Origin: Glycine soja
Lineage: Eukaryota; Streptophyta; Magnoliopsida; Fabales; Fabaceae
Assembly (NCBI RefSeq): GCF_004193775.1
Contig: NC_041016.1
Location: 47,182,767-47,246,766 of the forward strand
Reading direction: 5' to 3'
Length of the DNA: 64,000 nt
Shown here: in pieces, positions 24,498 through 36,668 of the stretch
How the letters are laid out: each line of letters opens with the position of its first letter
Position numbering within the stretch: the stretch's first letter is position 1
Notes under the pieces: model-generated
What the model saw: only the letters and a program-made list of their open reading frames with translations
The model's database searches: none
Told to the model about the DNA's origin: nothing
Translations under genes and position numbers: made by a program

Positions 24498-25441
24498 AAA
24501 TTGTAGCGTAATGTGTTAAACGTGTTTAAAACATGAGTGTGAGGTCATGGATATTGTATAATTTATGAGCAGTGTCTGCATGCAAAAAATTATTTTAGGG
24601 GTTGGACCTAAATCAGGAGGGAGAGGCCCTAACGGGCTCTTCGGAGTGTATGCCTTGGGGGTAAATACACTCGGTTTGAATGCTCCTTTAAGCCTGTGTT
24701 GATCCCACATGGTTGGAGCATTCTCGCAAAACAGCGTGACTCTGACTGGCCTTCCTATGATTTTACTTAGTGAGAGTAACCTGACATACCTATGTTGTGG
24801 TGTGTCTTGTTATGTACTCTTAAGCGCCGCAGGGTGATTTTTCACTGACATGATACCACATTGTATATAGGCTTGAGTCTTAGCATATAACTGTTGCATA
24901 CACTTGCTAATTGTTTATTATGAAATTGATGTGTTATTATGTCTTGATTGGAGTGTGTAATTCATGTGTAATGTGATTAATGATTGAAAAATGAATTTTA
25001 AATGACAAAGTGGTGGAATTACATGAGTTATGTTTAAGTAAGTTGTATCTCATTTATATGATATGTATATCTAGTTATCTTATTTCTCTATTAGTTAGGA
25101 ATATGATAACTCACTCTATGCGTGTTGTATGTGTTTGGATCCTGTGATGATCTTAAACTTTGTGTTCGAGGGAGCATATGATTAGGTGAATTGCTCTAAG
25201 GAACCTTGTGCTGAAGGACGTCAGGACACAATGCTCTGATAGGATGTGACATTGAGGTATAAGTTTTTATATTAATTGTATGAAGTCTTAAGCGGCCTTC
25301 TTTGAGCCGAAATCACTTTATTATTTATTTGGACAAGTTTGAATATGATGTAAAAGAAAGTGAATGTGAGCCTTTTATCCTGTTGAAAGGATTTTATTTA
25401 GATATGTTTTAAAAACTTTTAATTAATTATGATTTTTTCCT

Positions 25442-25448
<7 letters not shown>

Positions 25449-25496
<48 letters not shown>
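25449..25496. repeat. (AT)n microsatellite
   Basis: About 24 AT units followed by GGGGTAGAGGGTGTCACA. Confidence 0.95.
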
Positions 25497-25498
<2 letters not shown>

Positions 25499-25514
25499 GG
25501 TAGAGGGTGTCACA

Positions 25515-28271
25515 CTTTGCAACAATGCATATAAAAACAAATAAATTTGACTAAGCTTTTATAGAATTTTGCTAGCACTTACTTGCCATGATGTTCTTGA
25601 AAGTTTCCTGGAAAAGAAGGGACCAACATTTTCAATTGTGAGATACTACACGAGTAGGGGCTAACCAGAAGTAGAATAAAAAATGTAACTTGCACACACA
25701 TGTTAAAATTTCTTTTAGCTACATGTTATATATCCAAATTTTCTCCTCATGATTAAAAGGACTACTTCTAAAAATCTCATTGCAGGAATAAAAGAAAAGG
25801 AAAATGGTGCTTGCTTCGGTGCCGTCAATACTTGACGGGTTTGGTGTCGTCCCAGTATTTTTTTATTTTTTTAATATTTTAAAAATTAAAAAGCTTGTTA
25901 TGTAAAATTAAAATAGTAAACCTATTTTGACAAATAAAAACCTTATCCACCTATCTAATACCATGAGAATGCAATTTGCAAAATTAAGTAGCACGGAATG
26001 AGTTGATTAGAATTGATCGAGACGGCTTCAATAATCAATCTGTGAAAGAGATCAAGGACGATTATATGACATACAATTTTTTCATCAAAAAGAGTACTCA
26101 ACAAAACTCTATCTTCCTACAACCACATTTGCCTTCTATAGAACCTGCACATATGCTTTAAATTACAAAAAATAAAAATAACAAATGAGAATGCCCAATT
26201 CCACAAAGTGTGGACCACAGAGAAGAAGAACCTAAAACCTTGCAAGCCATTGGCAGTAGTACCCATGACTCAACCTTCAATGAATCTGTGCTTTTAATTG
26301 GACTTCAATTTATTACTATGTGCATCTTTTCCAGCGCCTAAGACAGAGGAGCAGGAATGAGCAATGTTACCATTCTCACAACGATCACCGACACCCTTAC
26401 TCTTCCTCCTCTTGCTACATTCTCACGTAAAAAATTAAGAAACAGCAACAAAATAGCACCATTGAGCACGGAATTGAAGACCCACGCGCCAATCCCGTTA
26501 CACCCACCTGTCAAAAAATGCGACAAGAGTAACGTCACGTGGCAAACCAAGTTGCACCCAAGCAGCGCAATCTGGCAGTTGAGCACGAGTGAAAGGTGTT
26601 AGAAAATTAAAATAAAATAAATAACAAGAGATTGCAAAGCCTTGAATTAAATAGTAAAATAATAGTAGTAAAATAAATTTAATTGATAGAATATGAATCA
26701 ATAGTGTATTATATCATACAATAAGCACAAAGAAAAAATAAAGTAGGAAAGAAAATAATTAGTCTGGGTTGAAATGCGCAAACGTTATCCTTAGACAGAA
26801 AATACCTCATGGTAGGAAAATTTGATTGTACTCATCTTTCAAGATACGACAACTCGTTAGTTTTGATCGTATATAACGAAAGGATCTTCGAACCTTCTGA
26901 ACACCAATGCTCTTCTCTCAAAAATAAGTTTTTACAAGAGAAAGAAAGAAAAAAATTTAGGGAGAAAGAAATCAAATTGTTGGTGTGCGTACGTATTTTC
27001 TAGCGAGGGAGAAGGAGATCTACATAGGCATAGACCCCTTTTGCAACAATAACAAAAATAAGACGGTTGGAAACCAAACATACCAAATTGCATTGACCCT
27101 TAAAACAACATTATAGAAAGATAAAAAAAAAATCTAATTTTAAGTAACAGATTCTAAATTAAATATTTTATTTTATAAAATAGAATTAATATAAGTAATA
27201 TATATTTATAAATTTTAAATTATAAAACATTTACTAACAAAAGTCATGCACCATGCGCCGCGACTGTCGTCCAGCCTGTAATCCAACATAACGGAGAACA
27301 CAAGCGTGGTGAAGAGGATCGTGAGAACTTGGAATGATTGCGAGAACTTCAACCACAGAAAAGACATGAATGCGGAAATGGCATGGTAAAAGAGCTGAAA
27401 GAAAACGAGCTTACGACGTCGTAGGACGACGAAGACGGTGTGCAACATGTGAAGGAAACGCGACAGGTAGAAAACGTAGGACCAGAAGAAAAACGTCGTA
27501 GGATCAGAGGGACGGGTACCAAGAGGGAAACATAGAAGCCACTAGAGCGGTCTTGGGGCGCCGCTAGAGCCGTCATGTCTCTTTGATTTTGGCGGCAGTC
27601 GAGACCAAGACGAGATCGGTAGTGAAGGTGGCAGCAGAGAGGGAGAAAAGGTGGTGACGAAGAATGCATGAGCAACGAGATTGGATGAAATGCAAATTAG
27701 TTTTAAATTTTGCAAATTAATTTAGGATCATTTTGTAAACATGTTAATTTTTTAAATCATATTTAATAAAATATTAAAATTAAAAAATTAGTACACATGA
27801 CATTATATTATTGGTTTGTTCATGAAGGTATTGAAAACCCTTCAACTAAAGGCGGCACGGTAGAATTTACCAAGGAAAAAAATGCCTTCACATTTCATTA
27901 GCATATTTGACCAAATAGCATCTCCTAGCAGATAGTTGAATGAAGGATAAACAAGCATGTAATACTATGCCCATCATTCTCTTAATAATGTTGAGGAATT
28001 GTCAATTGGATATGACCTACAAATATACTATATACAAATTTGCTCATGATAGGACTGAGTTTATCTATTCAGATGTGATCTTTTCTCAATTACATTTGGC
28101 AAGAGCTTAGACATTACTGACTATGGCAGCAGCTATGATGTAAATTGGTTTGTTTTATGCATTCTAAATGATAATCACATGTATAATCTTCCATTAGGAT
28201 ATCCAAAAGAGTCTTTTTCTCATAATTAACCACTTTAATTTCATATAAATATGGATATTATCCAACATTAC
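25515..28271. other. Intergenic, no gene recognised
   Basis: No open frame with protein-like composition and no recognisable domain. An imperfect inverted pair (25819-25845 against 27826-27866, sharing GTGCCG, TTGA and GGGTTT in order) may mark the ends of a short DNA transposon. The last exon of the ETHE1-like gene should lie in this direction but was not found. Confidence 0.6.
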
Positions 28272-28771
28272 CTCATCCTTTGTTATGCGTGGGTTGTTTT
28301 GCAGCTCCTCTCCAACAGAGCTCACCTAAAATCAGTAATTTCTATAAGCAACTCGCAACAAATTTAGCAAGAAAAAGCTTAAGGGTGTCCTTACCGTGAA
28401 TCCTTTGTAGTCATGAGCTGGATAGATTAGCGTACTCTTCGACAGTGTTAAAATCTATTTCCGAAGAAGATGAGAGTGATTTAGTATTAATACCCAAATT
28501 TAATAAACCAGAAACATCTTATCTCTTTTACTTCTTGGCCTACTTTTCTAAGTTTAACATAATACACAATCACTGTCAAGGTCATGCCTATGAATGGATT
28601 GATTTATAAAGCTGCTCTGAACTCCCACCCTGCATAATAATTAATGGAATTAGCCAATTAGGCACCAATGAATAAATTTGAGATGATATTGGAAATAACT
28701 GGTAAGACCAAAACCTAAGCCTAATGTCATTCAATAAAATTGATGTAACATCATTTTTCAGATACAACTTT

Positions 28772-29330
28772 TGTTGGAAAATTAATTTATGGCAAACCGA
28801 AAAAATTACTGACTGAGTCGCGGACAATGTCGCTTTCTTTAAGACGTTTCGTGGCACTGCCAAAACTTGTGCAAGCAGATTATCAACCACGAAGTCCCTA
28901 GGATAAAATAGTCCAGATCACTGTATAAGATTTCCACTGCACTGAGGGAACCTTTCTAGAATTACACCCTCTTGTATGACTTGAAAAGTCACTCTAAAGC
29001 CACCCGAAAATATGACTTGAAAAATCACTCTTATAGCCAACCGAAAATATGACTTAAAAAGTCACTATTATAGCCAACCAAAATTTTAGAGTGACAGAAA
29101 GAAAGAGGGAGAAGTTTTTCGGAAATGCATCGGCTGAAATATGGGAGGGAGAAAGAAAAGTTGAGGAAATGCTTCTCAACTGGGACAAGAAAAAAATGAA
29201 GAAAGGGGCTCTCTATATATAGGGAGTGAAACACTATTCAAGTGTTTATCCTGAGCGATGTGGGACTTGAAGCCTTTTTTTTTCTCTTTTTTTTTTCAAA
29301 CTTTCACCCATTTTCTCCTATGTTCTAACA
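28772..29330 (-). repeat. 3' LTR of the copia element
   Basis: 559 bp. Contains three copies of a 37-bp repeat built around the palindrome TGACTTGAAAAGTCA (28976-29090) and TATATATA at 29214-29221. A purine-rich CAAGTAGGGGA (minus strand, complement of about 29332-29342) lies just outside, the expected polypurine tract. Confidence 0.92.
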
Positions 29331-29999
29331 ATCCCCTACTTGAAATTTGAAAAGAATATTTTCGAGGATTTCATAAAATTGTGCATAAACAAAGGTGTCA
29401 TACAACTTGAACCTTTGCATAGTGTGTAAGATTCAAATTTTACTAAAGTGACTCGAAGTCTTGAACTCTATCTCTGACATCAAACCACACACAACCTTTT
29501 CATATGTGTATTCTATAAAGCCCATGCGTTAAAGGTCATGCACGTCTATCCCGGTATAGTGAACGCTCTAGAAATTTTTGCCCAAAATTTCATATGAAGC
29601 GGCCCCCACTTCAACATTCACATAGGTGAGTCTATCAAGAGTACTCATGTAGGCTAGGTACTCCACTCAACATAGAGTATAGATCTCATTAAGAATTACG
29701 AATTTTTTCCATAACTCATCCTCTTGTTACTTCAGGAATCATGCTGCTTTCACTTATAACAGCATGTTCATCTCATATCACTTCATAACTTGTTATTACC
29801 CATTGAACCTAGTTCTTGGGATCTCCAGTCATTTAGGTCGGGTTACCACCATGAATGATCATCGCAATAAGGGCAATAGTCCCATTCTTTTAGAAATGTT
29901 TTGGACTTTCTCTCTAGCTAATCCTTTCGTCAAAGGATCTGCTAAATTATCATTAGTGCGTACGTGATCCACTCTAACAGCTCCTGTTGAGAGTAATTC

Positions 30000-32900
30000 T
30001 CTAACAGTGTTGTGCTTACGACGTATCTATCGTTTCTTACCATTGTAATAACGGTTCTCAATTTTTGCAATAGCCGCGGTACTATCGCAATGGATCAACA
30101 CAGCTGGTATCGATCTTTCCCATAAAGGAATATCTGCAAGTAAGCTTCTCAGCCAACTTGCTTCCTCACTAGCAATTGCTAGTGCTATCATCTTAGATTC
30201 CATAGTGGACTGAGCTAAGATAGTCTGTTTCTTTGACTTCCACGAAACAGCCCCACCAGCTATGGTAAATATATAGCCGTTGGTTGCTTTAGAATCATCT
30301 GAAAGAGTGTTCCAATCTACATCGTTGTATCCTTCAAGTACAACGGGAAACCTTTTATAATGCAATCCAACGTTTATGGTTCTTTTAAGGTACCTCATTA
30401 CCCTTTCGATAGCGTGCCAATGCTCCTTACTAGGTCTACTGGTAAACCTGCATAATAATCCCACAACATAGGTTATGTCGGGTCTAGTACAATCAGTGGC
30501 ATACCTAAGGCTACCAATGATACTTGCGTACTCAGTTTGTCGTATACCTTCACCAGTGTTCTTAAACAGTTTTACACTTCGATCATATGGTGTACTAACA
30601 GGTTTACAGTCAAAGTTGTCATATTTCTTTAAGATCTTCTCAATGTAGTGAGATTAATCCAGAGAAATTCCCTCTTTTGACCTGGTAATCTTAATACCAA
30701 GGATTACACTTGCTTCTCCGAGGTCTTTCATATCAAAGTTGTTACACAACAATGATTTCACATCGCTCACTACATGAATATTTGAACCAAATATGAGAAG
30801 GTCATCGACATATAGACATATGATAGTGCAAATATTATTTACAGATTTGTAGTAAATACATTTGTCACTTTCATTCACCTTAAATCCATTTGAGACTATT
30901 AAGTTATCAAACTTTTCATGCCACTGCTTAGGTGCTTGTTTTAAACCATACAAAGATTTATCTAACTTGCTGACTTTATCTTCTTGTCCATGAATCACAA
31001 ACCCTTCAGGTTGTTCCATATAGATTTCCTCTTCCAATTCACCATTTAAAAAAGCAGTTTTAACATCCATTTGGTGTACCACTAGACTGTGAATAGTAGC
31101 AAGAGATATTAGCACCCGAATAGATGTTATTCTAGTGACTGGTGAAAATGTGTCGAAAAAATCCACATTCTCTCTTTGCGTAAAACCCTTGGCTACAAGG
31201 CGAGCCTTGTATTTATCCACAGTACCATCAGGTTTTAGTTTTTTTTCAAGATCCATTTACAACCAATTGGTTTGCAACCAGGAGGCAAGTCTACTAAATG
31301 CCAGGTCTTGTTAGATTCTAAAGAATCCATCTCATCATTAATGGCTTCTTGCCACAAGTCAGCATCCAAAAAGGACAAAGCTTCTTGGAGGTTTGATGGA
31401 TCCTCCTCTAATGTATAGGCCATATAATGGGGCCCATAGTCTTTAGCAATTCTTGCTCTCTTACCTCTTCGAGGCTCTATTTTTGGTTGTGGTTGTGCAA
31501 GATTTTCACTACTAATAGCAAGAAGGTGACTAGATGAAGTACCCCTACTATTCCTTAATTTAAAAGAAAATTTATTTTCATAAAAATCAGCATCATTTGA
31601 CTCTATGATCACTTTTGCATTTAGGTCATAAAACCTATACGCTTTGCTATTAATAGCATAGCCAATGAACACACATTCATAGGCTCTACTTGCGAGTTTA
31701 ACCCTCTTGGGGTCTGGGATCCTTACATAGGCCAGACATCCCCAAGTTCTCAAATAGGACAAATTTGGTTGTCTTTTCTTTAATATCTCATAGGGAGATT
31801 TCTTGCTTTTTGATTTGGGGATTCTATTTAGCACATAATAAACAGTTAATAAAATTTCGCCCCACCAAAAAGATGTTACACTAGAACTCAACATAGTAGC
31901 TACAACTAATTCTATAAAAGTTTTGTTCTTTCTTTCAGCTTTACCATTCATTTCAGGTGAATATGGAGCAGTCGTTTCATGTATGATTCCATGCAAATTT
32001 TAAAACTCATTAAACAAACTGGAATCATACTCTGTGCCTCTATCACTTCGAAGTTTCTTAATTTTCTTATTGAATTGATTTTCAATTTCTGTTACATATA
32101 ACTTAAACATGTCAAGCGCTTCACTTTTATTTTTCATAAGATATACATATGTATAATCAGAGCAGTCATCAATAAAAGTGATAAAATATCGTTTTCCATT
32201 TCTGGTCAAAGTAAATAAATCTGCACCTATGGTCTGAGTAAACCCAACCTTGTTTAAAAGAAAACCAGAAACCAGATTCTTTCTCATCTCTAGAGTATGC
32301 ATCACATTTTTTAGGATCAAAGTCTTTTTGCAGAGGTAAACTTCAGTTCAACATCTCCAGTTCCAGCAACAGTAGTAGTGTGGGAATCACCCAGCAATAC
32401 CTTCTTATTTTCAACATTCGTGTATGTTTTAAACATAGCACGATCATAGCAGACATGGCGGGAGGCGCCAGTGTCTACCCACCATCCATCTGATCCTCCA
32501 ATCATATTGATCTCAGTTATCACAGCTATGTATGATTCTTGAGCAATTTTCTGTATCTCATGGGATTGAGACTCTACTGATCTATCATCAATCATTTGAT
32601 ACTTGAGGTAGTGGCTAATAGCATACTTTTTAGTCCCAGCTTCCTCAGTATCATACTTCTTTTCCAGAGCCAGCCAAACTAATTTGGCAGACTTATATGG
32701 GCTATAATAATCATAGAGATCATTAGCTAACCCATTCAGAATGAAATTCTTGCATAGGTAATCATTTTCATTCCAGAGAGCTAATTCCATAGTCATTTTA
32801 TCCTTCACTTCCTTCTCAGCATCTCCATGTATCACTGGAATATCAGTGTTCAAAACATAGACAACTTTCCTCATAGTTAAAGAAAACATCATCTTTTGTT

Positions 32901-33000
32901 TCCAATGTTTAAAATGATACCCTTCAAACTTAAAAGGTTTGTTGAGGTCATTGCGGTTCGAGCTAGTAATATCTACGGTAGCCGTAGCATAATCAAAAAC
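30000..33000 (-). pseudogene. Copia gag-pol, deleted and broken
   Basis: Minus-strand order: gag (about 33000-32440, no start codon found in frame), protease WWVDTGASRHVC, integrase core (32230-31500, FIDDCSDY, KLRSDRGTEY, PYSPEMNGKAERKN), RT (31250-30655, AFLNGELEEEIYMEQPEGF, CLYVDDLLIF), RNase H (30464-30030). The gag CCHC zinc knuckle is absent: gag passes straight into the protease. The pre-integrase HHCC finger is also gone, LFTLT joining directly to RNGKRYFITF. Lesions: TAA at about 32000, a frameshift in an A run at about 31248, TAA at 30654 (SLD then SHYIEK) and TAG at about 30027. Several fit C to T changes on the coding strand. Confidence 0.9.
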
Positions 33001-33010
33001 GTCTTAAAAT

Positions 33011-33605
33011 TGTTGGAAAATTAATTTATGGCAAATCGAAAAAATTACTGGCTGAGTCGTGGACAATGTCGCTTTCTTTAAGACGTTTCGTGGCACTGCC
33101 AAAACTTGTGCAAGCAGACTATCAACCACGAAGTCCCCAGGATAAAACAACCCAGATCACTGTATAAGATTCCCACTACATTGAGGGAACCTTTCTAGAA
33201 TTACACCCTCTTGTATGACTTGAAAAGTCACTCTAAAGCCACCTGAAAATATGACTTGAAAAGTCACTCTTATAGCCAACCAAAAATATTACTTGAAAAG
33301 TCACTCTTATAACCAACCGAAAATATGACTTGAAAAGTCACTATTATAGCTAACCAAAATTTTAGAGTGACAGAAAGAAAGAGGGAAAAGTTTGCCGGAA
33401 ATGCATCGACTGAAATATGGGAGGGAGAAAGAAAAGTTGAGGAAATTCTTTTCAACTGGGACAAGAAAAAATGAAGAAAGGGGCTCTCTATATATAGGGA
33501 GTGAAACACTATTCAAGTGTTTATCCTGAGCGATGTGGGACTTGAAGCCTTTTTTTTCTCCTTTTTTTTTTCAAACTTTCACCCATTTTCTCCTTTGTTC
33601 TAACA
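33011..33605 (-). repeat. 5' LTR of the copia element
   Basis: 595 bp, closely matching the other LTR but with four instead of three copies of the 37-bp palindromic repeat (33215-33360), which accounts for the length difference. TATATATA is at 33489-33496, about 110 bp into the LTR in element orientation, so the repeats lie downstream of it in the transcribed part. Confidence 0.92.
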
Positions 33606-36216
33606 ACTTTGAACACTATTGAGAAGCATTACCAAAGAAAATGGGAAAACAGTATATATTTGAAAATCTGTCCTTCCACATCCGCGTATTAATAGGGTAT
33701 CTCCAGTGAATGCCATCCTAGGTTGAGGTTGATCAGGTGCATCTCCGGTAACATAGGTAACACAACCTTTGGTATGACCAGGAGTTGCACGAACCTACAA
33801 CATTAAACACAATAATATATATTACAGAAGTAAAATAATACAAAGTAGATGATACAATAAACCATTTAATGAGCCCTCCACACCCACACAACAAAAAATA
33901 AGATCCATTTAACAAATAAATGTAAAGAGAAAACATCCTTGATAATTGAAACAGAGGAACCCTAAATGAGGGAGTACTCGTTCTTAGCCTGGATCACAAT
34001 ATCCCAAGTATATGAGGAGTCAAGGACCATTTTAAAAAATACATGTCTGTATTTCCTCTATGGCAAAAATAATATGAAATCATCCTCAAGTGGCCTCTTA
34101 TTTCTCAGCACAAGATTATTGGCATAACTAGCCAGCTTTTAACATTGGCACAATTTAGTTTAAGATTAAGCTGCAACTATAGACATATCAATGATCTATC
34201 CATCAACTTGACTAATCAGAGTTCTTATTAGAAATACCAGTAGTAATGTCTTAAAATAATGTTGGAATGCTAGAAGCTGCATCTAATTATATTTTAGAGT
34301 TTGTTATACTCGGCATTCATTTATCAAACAATACAAAGAAATAGACAGTTCAAGCAGCATATATAGAACACTCCATTTCATTACGAAACAATTCCAGTGA
34401 AAAAGCAATTTATAACACTTATTAAACATATTGCAGTTAAGGAATGAGTTTATCAAATCAGAAATTATCTGTAACTGAAGATAGCACTATCTTTCTTTTG
34501 ATTGTTGAATTCTTAGGACTTTTATCTGTTAGCCAAGAATGTGTTTCTAATCTTATCTATCTTCCCATGTAACAATATTTTGTTACATGTTACTGGAGTT
34601 TTGTATATATCTCTTCATATCAGAAGCAATAAACAACAATTCAGCTTTTCCACTTTTCTATCTACTACTAGGCAAGCAGCTGCAGAATTACCTCTAGAAA
34701 AAGATCACCAATATGGACCTTATCACCTGGCTCCACATAAAGATCTACCGTTGCACCACTTGCTTTTGAAATAACAGATTTTACAGAAGGAACTTTGCTC
34801 TGTACAGAATAAGTAGATAACAAAAGCACACCAAGTTACCACCGAGCAAAGTAATCACAAATATTGGAAAAGCCTCTCTAAAATAAACTGAAGGGCGTAT
34901 CTATCTATCCTTAAATCATTTACAGGGTCAACATCACAATCCACAACCTACTTCACATTAAATGGAGTAGGGTACACCATTTCTCAACCACATTAGAGAA
35001 AACATTTCCACAAACATTCAAAAACTGAAAGAACCAAGGATAAGAAGGAAGTAACAATTCAGCAAGTGCACACCTTGATAAGGCCAGTCCCAGTGACATG
35101 ATCCGCATGCACATGTGTATTCATCGTATACACAATCTTCAACCCCAGTTGCTCAATAAGCGACAAGTCCCTATCTACTGTCCTATCAACTGGGTCAATC
35201 AACTGAAATTTCAACAACAAAAAATCATTAATCACCAAAATAACAAAAGAGAAAACAGCCTTATGCACTGATCAATGAAAGAATTTTTACACTATCATGC
35301 AATCAAAACTCGTCACTTATGATAAGTTTGTTAACTTGATAACTTCAATAAAAAAAACTTAAAAATCATACCAAATGTGATTTCTAATGAGCTAACAATT
35401 GAAAAAACTTTTATACTGGTGTGTGACTCAAAATCACTAAAGGCACAAGTGGGAAGGTTTCAAGAGGAGCTATCATAACTAAATTAATTTATTATAACTA
35501 AATTGGTCTTGGCACCAAAGCATAGCTAGAGTGTATATATACTCTTGATCATGTAATGCAGAGAGAGTTTTTTTTAGAGGTTGAAAAACAGAGTTTTCTT
35601 GTAGAAAAAAATAGAGTTCAATAGAGAAAGAGAGCTAGGAGATTGAGAGAGGTTTTGGAATAGAGAAACCAAGAGAGATCAAAGCTAGCTGCTGCTTGTA
35701 TTGAACATGTAATGTTTCATGATCAATGTGATGATGATGAGCTGCATTTTCCGTGGATGTAGGCACATTGCCGAACCACGTAAACTCATGTTGTAGATTC
35801 TTGCTTGTTGCTTTGTTGTGTTTTTCTTTTCTTTGATCTTGTGCAGGTTCTACAGCATAAAGAGGTAGAAGAGCCAATAATATGTATATAGAAATTAAAC
35901 TCAATGGAAAAACCCATCATCCAATCCACTAAAAGCCTCCCACCCACACACACGCAAAAAACCCCATAAACATCCAATCCCGCACTTTCAAAAATTCAAT
36001 TTCTATTTCCTTTCACACAACTTTCCCCCGCAAAAATAGGAAAATCCGTAGAATCTTACTAGTGTTGGTTTTTCTGGGTGCGAGGCATCAGCGAGAAGGT
36101 ATGTGTAGGTGGAAGACTTCTTCTCAAAAAGCTGGTGGAACAAGAGCTTGGAGGAGGAGGAGGAAAAGGAAGTGGTGGAGAAAGAACACATTTGTGATCT
36201 GAGCCTGGTGGGGTTG

Positions 36217-36648
36217 TGTAATGTGCGCAGGAAGAAATAGTGAGTTGGATAAGGAGGGAAGGTTAGTTAATCAGAAAAGCCATGTCGAGCATGACCTGCA
36301 AGTGGGGGACCGAAGGCAAAGTGTGATGCAAAGGAGAGAGAATGTTTTATTGAAGAATTTTGTGCCATGAGCTCATTATGCGTGTGGTATATCCCTATGA
36401 AATATCTTTTCTGTCGTCTCTGACCCTCTCTGATTCACCTTTTTGTTCTTCATGATGCACGTTCTACAAATGTTATGGTTGTTAGTGAACCCATTGATCA
36501 TTGTTGTTTAATTTCTGTTTCATTATTGTTTTATTACTGAGTTCCATTTTTCCATTTTCATTTGGAGTTGTACTTGAACTTGTTCATCATTCCTTTAATT
36601 TCACTGTTGTTCATTGTTCTTAATTTCTGTGAGAACATTACTATTTCA
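36217..36648 (+). repeat. 5' LTR of the second Ty3/gypsy element
   Basis: 432 bp, TGTAATG...ATTTCA. It is followed after one base by TTGGTGCTTTCATTGACACC, a primer-binding site of the TGGTGCTTTCATTGA type common in plant gypsy elements. Confidence 0.88.
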
Positions 36649-36668
36649 TTGGTGCTTTCATTGACACC

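Larger units (their letters stand above)
22600..25514. repeat. Unclassified repetitive DNA, possibly a solo LTR
   Basis: About 2.9 kb without a supportable gene. It could be read as TGTTAGG...GTGTCACA, ends typical of an LTR, and has LTR-like texture, but I find no target duplication. It contains a diverged tandem duplication of about 380 bp (23815-24190 and 24195-24570, sharing GATACATGTAAACATG, GTGTAGGTTTCCTATTTAGG and GTGTTTAAAAC) and two AT microsatellites. Confidence 0.35.
28772..33605 (-). mobile_element. Ty1/copia LTR retrotransposon in intron 4 of the ETHE1-like gene
   Basis: 4,834 bp bounded by TGTTGG...CTAACA LTRs and an exact 5-bp target duplication ACTTT (28767-28771 and 33606-33610). 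It lies in the same orientation as the host gene (minus strand). Domain order gag, protease, integrase, RT, RNase H is that of copia. The coding region has lost several segments and carries stops. Confidence 0.95.
28272..36191 (-). pseudogene. ETHE1-like persulfide dioxygenase (glyoxalase II family), disrupted
   Basis: Seven exons, in gene order 36191-36060, 35202-35074, 34799-34692, 33794-33660, 28629-28588, 28454-28395 and 28325-28272, are each in phase and match plant ETHE1, a mitochondrial iron dioxygenase of the metallo-beta-lactamase fold. Metal-ligand motifs are all present: THVHADH (exon 2), ATPGH (exon 4), FTGD (exon 4), YPAHDYKG (exon 6). Damage: exon 4 ends TTTTCAA then ATATA, with no GT donor. 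Exon 5 ends in TAG where CAG is expected, and its donor is GC. The exon after NNPRITKDE (about 40 residues of C-terminus) was not found. A copia element lies in intron 4, and a gypsy element starts 26 bases before this ATG and splits the upstream coding region. No full-length enzyme can come from this locus. Confidence 0.9.

Noticed and set aside
22600..25514. A confirmed solo LTR
   Set aside because: The TGT...ACA ends are suggestive, but the flanks TCACG and CTTTG do not form a target duplication.
27349..27675. Open frame on the minus strand
   Set aside because: Serine/cysteine-rich composition, no domain, no neighbouring exon and no homology I recognise.
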